Source: Gallionella sp. (GTDB lineage: Bacteria; Pseudomonadota; Gammaproteobacteria; Burkholderiales; Gallionellaceae). Taken from it: a stretch of 37,814 nt of DNA. The position numbers were made by a program, and so were the translations under genes. Where the stretch lies: positions 1-37,814 of the forward strand of contig JAUYJO010000065.1 of NCBI GenBank assembly GCA_030700315.1, given 5' to 3'. Shown piece by piece: positions 1 through 7,170 of this stretch. Position 1 is the first letter of the stretch. Each line of letters begins with the position of its first letter. The notes beneath the pieces are model-generated. The model saw only the letters and a program-made list of their open reading frames with translations, was not told the DNA's origin and did not search any database.

Positions 1-351
1 CCATGCGGCTTGCGCCGAGGCAATGTCGCGCTGCTTGTCCTGGGTTTCCCAGGTAAAGCCTTCGCCCATCACGTGATACTCAACTTCGGGAAAGCGGCGG
101 AAAAAGGCTTCTTCGCCGGTGGAAAAACTGCCTTTGATGAATTGCACCACGCCGACGCGCATGTTGTGCCCGAGAGCACGGGCGATCATGCCGAAGGCCG
201 CAGTGCTCTTGCCCTTGCCGTTGCCGGTGTGCACCAGCACCACGCCGCGGCTCTCGGTGGCGCGGTCGATCTTTGCGTCCACCACTTCCTTGTGGCGTTG
301 CGTGCGGGCGCGGTGTCGCTCGTCGGCAGCGGCCATATCCTTATCGCTCAT
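1..351 (-). CDS. cobO: Corrinoid adenosyltransferase CobO/BtuR (3' end outside window)
   Basis: Cob(I)alamin/cob(I)yrinic acid a,c-diamide adenosyltransferase, a cytosolic enzyme that moves the adenosyl group of ATP onto reduced corrinoid cobalt to make coenzyme B12. The first 117 codons are present; the rest lies before position 1. A P-loop of the CobO type, HTGNGKGKST, sits at residues 41-50, followed by VVQFIKG and the GEGFTW segment typical of the family. The start codon overlaps the stop of the upstream membrane-protein gene by one base (TAATG), so the two are probably translationally coupled. It is the last visible gene of the riboswitch-controlled btuB transcript, fitting salvage of imported corrinoid. 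The assignment is firm from motifs; the missing C-terminus cannot be judged. Confidence 0.93.
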   Translation of the reverse strand, partial: MSDKDMAAADERHRARTQRHKEVVDAKIDRATESRGVVLVHTGNGKGKSTAAFGMIARALGHNMRVGVVQFIKGSFSTGEEAFFRRFPEVEYHVMGEGFTWETQDKQRDIASAQAAW

Positions 352-923
352 TATTTGCCTGTGGTACTGGCAGCAACCGGCGCACGCGCGGTCAGCACCG
401 CATATAACGCGGCTGCGCACGCCAGATACAGCATGCCGCCTGCCAAATACTGGGGATAATATTGCGCCACGCGGGCAGCGTATTCGGCCATACCCATGTC
501 AGGGTGGCGTCCGGAAAACCAGTAGAACGCCCCATTGGAGATAAGGAATGCCACGCTCAGCGCAGCGACGGAAAGACCGGCAAACACGCCCAAGCTGCGC
601 AAGCTGTGTTGGTGGATGCGTGCGTAGTAGCGGCCCGCCAACCACAATACCGCATAGGTCGGAATCAGAAACCAGTAAGCGGGCGTAACGCACCAGTCAC
701 TCACGCCCAGATGGGCAATCGCCACGTAGTCCAGTGCAGCCGCTTCGAGCAGCAGCCCGACAAACAACAGGGGGCCGGCGACAAAGAAACCGGCCAGCAG
801 GAACACCGCCAGTGAAGCATCCGGCAAATGCAGCGCGCTGCCGAAATGATGCATACGCGTGGCCGCCATCAAGACGGCCAAGACCAAACCAATCAACACC
901 GGACGTTGGGATAACAGTTTCAT
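351..923 (-). CDS. Polytopic inner-membrane protein of the cobalamin operon
   Basis: A 190-residue hydrophobic protein with about five to six membrane segments (roughly residues 7-24, 37-65, 80-97, 109-133 and 160-182) and no signal peptide cleavage site that I can see. I do not recognise a named family. It lies 57 bases after btuB and overlaps cobO by one base, inside a transcript controlled by a cobalamin riboswitch, so a role in moving cobalamin or another corrinoid across the inner membrane is the natural inference. Its size and topology resemble the substrate-binding S-components of ECF transporters, but no ATPase or T-component gene is visible here. It has no B12-binding histidine motif (DxHxxG). 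The function is inferred from context only. Confidence 0.6.
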   Translation of the reverse strand: MKLLSQRPVLIGLVLAVLMAATRMHHFGSALHLPDASLAVFLLAGFFVAGPLLFVGLLLEAAALDYVAIAHLGVSDWCVTPAYWFLIPTYAVLWLAGRYYARIHQHSLRSLGVFAGLSVAALSVAFLISNGAFYWFSGRHPDMGMAEYAARVAQYYPQYLAGGMLYLACAAALYAVLTARAPVAASTTGK

Positions 924-980
924 GTTGCACTCCTTAAAATTATAAAAATTGACACTTGAAAATTCACTGCGGCTACTTGA

Positions 981-2810
981 TCAGTTTCTGGGTTGATAAT
1001 TCAGCGTGAAGTATAACCCGCGCCCCGCCTGATTATAGAACTGCGCGGTCTCGTATCGCTTGTCCAGCAAGTTGTCGATACGGCCCTGCATCGACCAGCC
1101 CTGCGCAATGCGATATTCGGCGCACACGTCGAGCAAACCGTAGCCCCCCAGACGCTTGGTGCCGGTATTGGCGAGGTCATCAAAGCGGCGGCCTTCCGCA
1201 TATAGTGAACCGGCAAAACGATAGGCGCCCGAGTCACGCGCCGCTTCGATGCGCATCGTTTCTGTTGCGCGCCGGTTCAGCAGCTTGCCCTGATTCACGC
1301 CGGAAGTCTGAAGCGGGTCTTGCAAGGTCAGCGTGCCGTTGATATCCCAATCGGCGAGCTGTGTTTGCAACTGCCCTTCCAGCCCGTTCAAACGTGCGGT
1401 GTTAATGTTAACGGGAGTAAAATTAGCATCGAAGCCGATCAAATCGGTAATGTCGGTTTGATAGGCATTCAGCGACCACTTGCCGAATGTGCCATGCCCC
1501 GCCACCCCCCCCTCCATGCTGCGCGACAACTCGGGACGCAACGCCGCACTACCGAATCCCGGGTAGTACAGCTGATTGAAGGTGGGAGCCTTGAACGCCG
1601 TGCCATAAGAAGCCGTCAAGCGCATCGTGTCGTTGATCGCATAAACGTAGCCCAAACCGGCGGTGTCGTGCCCGCCGAACTGCTGGTTGCTGTCGCGGCG
1701 CAGGCTGGCTTGCAGACTGTGCGCGCCGAAGTCACCCTGGTACTGCCCGAACAGCGCACGGTTGCTGCGCGCAACTTGTGCGTAGGCGCGGCGGCTTTCG
1801 ATGCGATCCTGTTGATAATCCAGTCCCGCGCTGATCAACTGCCGACTATCCAACGCGATATCATTTTGCCAAGTCATGCTGTCGCGCTGCGTGTTGTAGC
1901 GGTCGATATACAAACCGTTAAAAAACAAATCGGAATTATCCTGGCTGCGCCCGCCGCGCAGCGTCATATGCCATTGTTCGGTAGCGGCGAAATACGCACT
2001 ACCGCCCAGCACCAGCTGCGCCGCCTTGGTTTCGTTGCCCGCAAAAATACTGCCGTCCGATTTACTGGCACTATTCGCCTGAAGCGCGTTGAAATCAGCC
2101 GTCACGCCATTATCGAAGCGATAGCCGCCGCGCAGCCCCAACGATAAATTGCGATAGCCATCCTTGTCCGGCTCATTAACAAAACAACCTGCCACCAGAC
2201 TGCCACGGCACGCATTGAAGCCGCTGGTGTCTTGCTGATTGAGTTTGGCGTTGAACCAGCCTTGCTCCCCGCCGCCGCTCAAACCGAACATGCTGTTGAA
2301 CGTGCCATAACTCCCCGCCATCGCGCTGAACGATGGGGTCAACGCGCCGCCGCCTTTGCGGGTGAAAATCTGGATCACGCCTCCGATCGCTTCCGAGCCG
2401 TACAGGCTGGCGCGCGGGCCGCGCACGATTTCGATACGTTCGATCTGCGCCACCGGAATATCCTGAAACGATGCCGTGCCGGTCGTTGCCGAGCCGACCT
2501 TGATGCCGTCCACCAGCACCAGTACGTGATCGGCATTGGTGCCGCGCAAATGCACCGAAGTCGCCTTGCCCGCGCCGCCGCTGTTGCTGATGGTCAAACC
2601 CGCCACACCACGCAGCACATCCGGCAGGGATTGCGCTTGCAGGCGGACTATATCCTGACGGGTGATGACGGAAACGGAAGCCAGGGTTGCATCGGCGGAT
2701 TGCGCGGTGCGCGTGGCGGTAACGACTATATCCGGCAAGGTTTCGTTAACGACTGCGTAAGCATGGGTACACACCGCACCGAGCAGCGCGGCAGATAGTT
2801 TGTATTTCAT
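981..2810 (-). CDS. btuB: TonB-dependent vitamin B12 receptor BtuB
   Basis: An outer-membrane beta-barrel that takes up cobalamin using energy from TonB. The 609 residues begin with a signal peptide (cleavage probably after HAYA, residue 19), followed at about residues 25-33 by the TonB box LPDIVVTAT. The plug domain is at about 40-150, with LPDVLRGVAGL, LRGTNADHVLVLVDG and IERIEIVRGPRASLYGSEA, and the barrel makes up the rest. Length matches BtuB (about 600). Two cysteines in the segment NACRGSLVAGC may form a loop disulfide. The last residues are YQPRN, so the C-terminal aromatic usual for barrel assembly is absent. The start is supported by an AGGAG sequence at 2818-2823, which lies in a predicted hairpin. 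The cobalamin riboswitch upstream is strong support for B12 as substrate. Confidence 0.93.
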   Translation of the reverse strand: MKYKLSAALLGAVCTHAYAVVNETLPDIVVTATRTAQSADATLASVSVITRQDIVRLQAQSLPDVLRGVAGLTISNSGGAGKATSVHLRGTNADHVLVLVDGIKVGSATTGTASFQDIPVAQIERIEIVRGPRASLYGSEAIGGVIQIFTRKGGGALTPSFSAMAGSYGTFNSMFGLSGGGEQGWFNAKLNQQDTSGFNACRGSLVAGCFVNEPDKDGYRNLSLGLRGGYRFDNGVTADFNALQANSASKSDGSIFAGNETKAAQLVLGGSAYFAATEQWHMTLRGGRSQDNSDLFFNGLYIDRYNTQRDSMTWQNDIALDSRQLISAGLDYQQDRIESRRAYAQVARSNRALFGQYQGDFGAHSLQASLRRDSNQQFGGHDTAGLGYVYAINDTMRLTASYGTAFKAPTFNQLYYPGFGSAALRPELSRSMEGGVAGHGTFGKWSLNAYQTDITDLIGFDANFTPVNINTARLNGLEGQLQTQLADWDINGTLTLQDPLQTSGVNQGKLLNRRATETMRIEAARDSGAYRFAGSLYAEGRRFDDLANTGTKRLGGYGLLDVCAEYRIAQGWSMQGRIDNLLDKRYETAQFYNQAGRGLYFTLNYQPRN

Positions 2811-2820
2811 TTGAAGTGCT

Positions 2821-2863
2821 CCTGAAAATTTCCAAGCGTCCCCGTTGGAAGATTAAATTCAGG
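2821..2863 (-). promoter_or_regulatory. Hairpin masking the btuB ribosome-binding site
   Basis: Two nested arm pairs are visible: 2821-2826 with 2858-2863 (CCTGAA/TTCAGG) and 2830-2835 with 2845-2850 (TTCCAA/TTGGAA). On the minus-strand RNA the proximal arm contains the AGG of the btuB Shine-Dalgarno sequence, so folding would block ribosome entry. This is a plausible expression platform for the upstream cobalamin riboswitch. The pairing is seen in the sequence; the switching role is inferred. Confidence 0.55.
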
Positions 2864-2952
2864 AAATGAAGGGAGGTGATAAAGCAGAAAATGAACTGCG
2901 CAGCTGTTCATTTTCCGATGCGCCACCCGCAGCATCTCCTGTTTCTTTGCTC

Positions 2953-3140
2953 CGTGGCCGGTCTCCGGGCTCGCAAGTCTTGATTTGCCGCCTTCCCATG
3001 AAATCCCTTGGGGGATCGCTCACAGTGGCATATTGGCAAATCCGCACTCGCTTACCGTTGCGGGGGCAGCACAGGCATCGGGTTGTTTCCCTCACCTGTT
3101 TCCCGTTTAACTCGCCTGCAAGCAGGCGAGAACCTCAAAG
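2953..3140 (-). promoter_or_regulatory. Cobalamin (AdoCbl-type) riboswitch upstream of btuB
   Basis: On the minus strand the conserved aptamer blocks appear in the correct order: an AGGTTCTCGCC...GGCGAG stem (arms at 3111-3130), AAACGGGAA, TGCTGCCCCCGCAACGGTAAG, the B12-box-like GCCACTG, GGGAAGGCGGCAAAT and GAGCCCGGAGACCGGCC. It is followed by about 140 bases of leader before the btuB start. Known members of this family bind adenosyl- or hydroxocobalamin and lower expression of B12 uptake genes when the vitamin is plentiful. The boundaries are approximate. Confidence 0.95.
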
Positions 3141-3230
3141 CAGCGCGGACTTTAACACAAGCACGGTGAAAGCAATGCAAAGACGCTGGCAGAAAAACTA
3201 CAAACCTCATTCAAAACGCCTGCTTACCGT

Positions 3231-3260
3231 TTGACTTATCAGCACTTTTCAAATTATAGT
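3231..3260 (+). promoter_or_regulatory. Sigma-70 promoter for zapB-zapA
   Basis: TTGACT (3231-3236) and TATAGT (3255-3260) are separated by 18 bases; each box matches the consensus at five of six positions. The expected start point, about seven bases downstream, coincides with the A of the zapB ATG at 3267. Confidence 0.6.
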
Positions 3261-3266
3261 CAGGGC

Positions 3267-3467
3267 ATGGAAAACGAATTGAACGCACTCGAAGCTAAAC
3301 TTGCGCAACTGATACAGGCGAGCGGCAAATTGCGCGCCGAAAATCACCAGTTGCGCCAGGATCTGGCGCATGCGCTCAGCAATCACCGCCAATGCAGCGA
3401 CAAGGTGGAAAACGCGAAGGCGCGCCTGGAAAAACTGCTGGCGACTCTCCCGGAAGATCAAACATGA
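3267..3467 (+). CDS. zapB: ZapB-like coiled-coil cell-division protein (TIGR02449 type)
   Basis: A 66-residue protein that is almost entirely coiled coil: leucines recur at heptad spacing through ENELNALEAKLAQL and onwards to about residue 60. This matches the small TIGR02449/ZapB-like proteins encoded directly before zapA in betaproteobacteria, which are thought to act with ZapA at the FtsZ ring. An earlier in-frame GTG-type start at 3231 would place the start inside the -35 box, so ATG 3267 was chosen. The stop codon overlaps the zapA start (ATGA), indicating translational coupling. The symbol is by family resemblance and position; sequence identity to E. coli ZapB is not claimed. Confidence 0.75.
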   Translation: MENELNALEAKLAQLIQASGKLRAENHQLRQDLAHALSNHRQCSDKVENAKARLEKLLATLPEDQT

Positions 3468-3775
3468 GCGGCGCAACCAAAACACTGGAAATCAAACTTC
3501 TCGACCGAGGATTGCGTGTCGCCTGCCCCGAGGAAGAGCGCGGCGAACTGCTCGATGCGGTTACCTATCTGGACAAAAAAATGCGCGAAATCCGCGATGC
3601 CGGCAAGATCGCCAACGTCGAGCGCATCGCCCTGATGGCCGCGCTCAATATCACCCACGAACTGCTTTCCACAAAAATTGGTCGCGGCATTGACGTTGCA
3701 GACTTTAAGCGTAGAATGAATTCCATGCAGGCGGCGATCGATGAGGCGTTAGCCGAACAAGATTCGCTGTTTTAG
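3464..3775 (+). CDS. zapA: Cell division protein ZapA
   Basis: A 103-residue FtsZ-ring-associated protein that bundles FtsZ filaments. The N-terminal part (residues 1-45) holds the typical ZapA fold with LEIKLLDRGLRVACPEEER and the LDKKMREIRD helix; the C-terminal part is a helical dimerisation segment ending in an acidic tail. ATG 3464 overlaps the zapB stop by four bases and gives the usual family length of about 100 residues. 6S RNA follows directly, the common gene order in beta- and gammaproteobacteria. A good promoter match lies inside its 3' coding region (3690-3717) and may serve the 6S RNA. Confidence 0.93.
   Translation: MSGATKTLEIKLLDRGLRVACPEEERGELLDAVTYLDKKMREIRDAGKIANVERIALMAALNITHELLSTKIGRGIDVADFKRRMNSMQAAIDEALAEQDSLF
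3690..3717 (+). promoter_or_regulatory. Candidate distal promoter of 6S RNA inside zapA
   Basis: TTGACG (3690-3695), 16-base spacer, TAGAAT (3712-3717). Transcription would begin near 3724, about 60 bases before the mature 6S 5' end, giving a precursor. A weaker second candidate, TTAGCC at 3749-3754 with TTAGTT at 3772-3777, would start close to 3784. Confidence 0.45.
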
Positions 3776-3783
3776 TTTAAGAG

Positions 3784-3988
3784 TTGTCCCCTGCGGTGTT
3801 CGATAGGTCCATATATTCTTTGAACCAATAAGCTTTGCTTAAAGCTGCGACCCTTGAAGTTGCTGTTGTGAACGTCCCCGGCCGATGTATCTGGTAGTTG
3901 TATTTGGCGGACGTACCTGAAGTGACTGGGAAGTGGCTCTCTTGGATCTCGGTTCAAGATGCTGGGTCAACGGCACAGGCGGGGGGCT
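3784..3988 (+). ncRNA. ssrS: 6S RNA
   Basis: A regulatory RNA that mimics an open promoter and binds the sigma-70 RNA polymerase holoenzyme. Conserved pieces of bacterial 6S RNA are present: the 5' element TGCGGTGTTCG, the central CCCCGGCCGATGT region and the 3' element GGTTCAAGATGCTGGGTCAAC followed by GGCACAGGCGGGG. The ends can pair (GTCCCC at 3786-3791 with GGGGGGC at 3981-3987), forming the closing stem. The position immediately after zapA is the usual one. The ygfA gene that often follows in gammaproteobacteria is not here. The ends are approximate. Confidence 0.88.
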
Positions 3989-3995
3989 TTATTCC

Positions 3996-4027
3996 AGTGC
4001 GGCCTTATTCGGGCCGCACTTTTTATT
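3996..4027 (+). terminator. Rho-independent terminator of 6S RNA
   Basis: A nine-base-pair stem AGTGCGGCC/GGCCGCACT (3996-4004 with 4012-4020), a seven-base loop and then TTTTATTT. Confidence 0.9.
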
Positions 4028-4168
4028 TGCAGATAGCAACTGTGCGTTATTGAGACTCACATAAATTCAGCGCAACTGCTCAGGCCGCAGCAATAGGCTC
4101 GGCAAATAGCCGCGACACCGGCCAAATGCCGCACTGCACCGATGCACATCGATAGACCGCTCCTACAA
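4028..4168. other. Gene-free spacer before the palindromic element
   Basis: Together with the element at 4169-4347 and the stretch to 4440, this makes a gap of about 470 bases without a convincing gene. I see no ORF with family resemblance, no tRNA and no clear promoter in 4028-4168. Confidence 0.6.
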
Positions 4169-4347
4169 TAACCCCGGATAGTTCATTAGCAACAAACTGC
4201 GTCATTCCCGCGCAGGCGGGAATCCAGTTGATTGAATAATCCTCGCGTAGCGAGCCAAAAACATGTTTTTGTCCGCTTCGCGGCGCATTTGTTTGGCTGG
4301 ATTCCCGCCTGCGCGGGAATGACGGGCTAATGGATTATCTGGGATAA
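4169..4347. repeat. Nested palindromic MITE-like element
   Basis: The core arms, 4200-4227 and 4297-4324, are perfect 28-base inverted copies (CGTCATTCCCGCGCAGGCGG... type). They are enclosed by a second, imperfect inverted pair, 4169-4190 with 4326-4347 (17 of 22 positions complementary). The interior, 4228-4296, holds AT-rich sequence with the small palindrome AAAACATGTTTT. No ORF is present. The core unit is closely related (25 of 28 in the left arm) to the one inside the element at 15722-15830. Confidence 0.8.
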
Positions 4348-4440
4348 CCATGCAGCAATGTGGCGACTGACCAATCTCGCTGACAATCCATCCGTAATAT
4401 TGCCATCTCAGTTTGAATCACACCCGTTTCCACCTGCGAA

Positions 4441-4469
4441 TTGACAACCGAGCGACTGCTCATTACCAT
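4441..4469 (+). promoter_or_regulatory. Promoter of the LexA-like gene
   Basis: A perfect -35 box TTGACA (4441-4446), a 17-base spacer and TACCAT (4464-4469). The start point would be near 4476, inside the dyad at 4474-4487. Confidence 0.65.
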
Positions 4470-4473
4470 ACAA

Positions 4474-4487
4474 AGAACGTTCGTTCT
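4474..4487. promoter_or_regulatory. Candidate operator AGAACG-TT-CGTTCT
   Basis: A perfect dyad of two six-base arms that contains GAAC-N4-GTTC (4475-4486). It covers the expected transcription start of the adjacent LexA-like gene, an ideal place for autorepression. The motif has the shape of the LexA box known from Gram-positive bacteria, not the CTGT-N8-ACAG box usual in beta- and gammaproteobacteria. Confidence 0.6.
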
Positions 4488-4500
4488 GCGCAAATGTACT

Positions 4501-5115
4501 ATGACTGATTTCGATACCCCCGCACCCGAGTCCCATCCCAGGGACGCAGAATATCTGGCTAAGCTGCAAGACTATTACGCCGTATGGAAAAGCATTCCTT
4601 CCTACGCTGCGCTGTGTGAGGTGTTTGGCATCGCCTCAAAATCCTGGGTTAAAGCGATTCTGGATCGCCTGTGCAAGGCGGATTTTATCGAGCGCACGCC
4701 CGATGGCGCATGGATTCCAACACGCCAGTTCTTTGCTCGCCCCTTTGCTGAATCCTCTGTCCAGGCGGGAATGCCGGTGTCGGTGACCGCAACCCAAGGC
4801 GAGTATTTTGTCATCGATGAGATGCTGATCGACACGCCGTCTCTGACTACCATGATTCAGGTCAGGGGCGACTCGATGATTGATGCCGGTATTCGTGACG
4901 GCGATATAGCCGTAGTAGAAAAACGCAATCTGGCCAACGTCGGCGACATCGTGGTGGCGATAGTCGATAACGATTTCACGCTAAAAACACTGGATAAGGA
5001 ACGCGGCAAATTCATCCTGCGCCCGGCTAACGCTGCCTACCCGGTCATCCGCCCGCATGGCTCACTGGAAATCTTCGGGGTGCTGGTCGGATTGATTCGC
5101 AAGTACCGGAAGTAG
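4501..5115 (+). CDS. LexA-like self-cleaving repressor (S24 peptidase)
   Basis: A 204-residue two-domain regulator. Residues 15-78 form a LexA-like winged helix with SYAALCEVFGIASKSWVKAIL as probable helix-turn-helix; residues 88-204 are the S24 autoprotease. The scissile Ala89-Gly90, nucleophile Ser125 in VRGDSMIDAGIRDGD and base Lys162 in FTLKTL are all present, and the Ser-Lys spacing of 37 equals that of E. coli LexA (119/156). It should repress DNA and cleave itself when RecA is activated by DNA damage. ATG 4501 was chosen over an in-frame TTG at 4441 because that TTG is part of the -35 box. No error-prone polymerase or recA gene is adjacent. It could be the main LexA or a second paralogue; the N-terminus is divergent, so no symbol is given. 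Confidence 0.85.
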   Translation: MTDFDTPAPESHPRDAEYLAKLQDYYAVWKSIPSYAALCEVFGIASKSWVKAILDRLCKADFIERTPDGAWIPTRQFFARPFAESSVQAGMPVSVTATQGEYFVIDEMLIDTPSLTTMIQVRGDSMIDAGIRDGDIAVVEKRNLANVGDIVVAIVDNDFTLKTLDKERGKFILRPANAAYPVIRPHGSLEIFGVLVGLIRKYRK

Positions 5116-5149
5116 GTGATCGCCTCTTTGAGTTTTTTGCAAGCGATAG

Positions 5150-7168
<2,019 letters not shown>

Positions 7169-7170
7169 GC

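Noticed and set aside
1320-2147. A 275-codon open frame on the plus strand
   Set aside because: Antisense to btuB, with no domain or ribosome-binding site.
4441-4500. Earlier TTG start for the LexA-like protein, adding 20 residues
   Set aside because: The TTG is the first half of a perfect -35 box, and the added residues overlap the promoter and operator; homology begins after ATG 4501.
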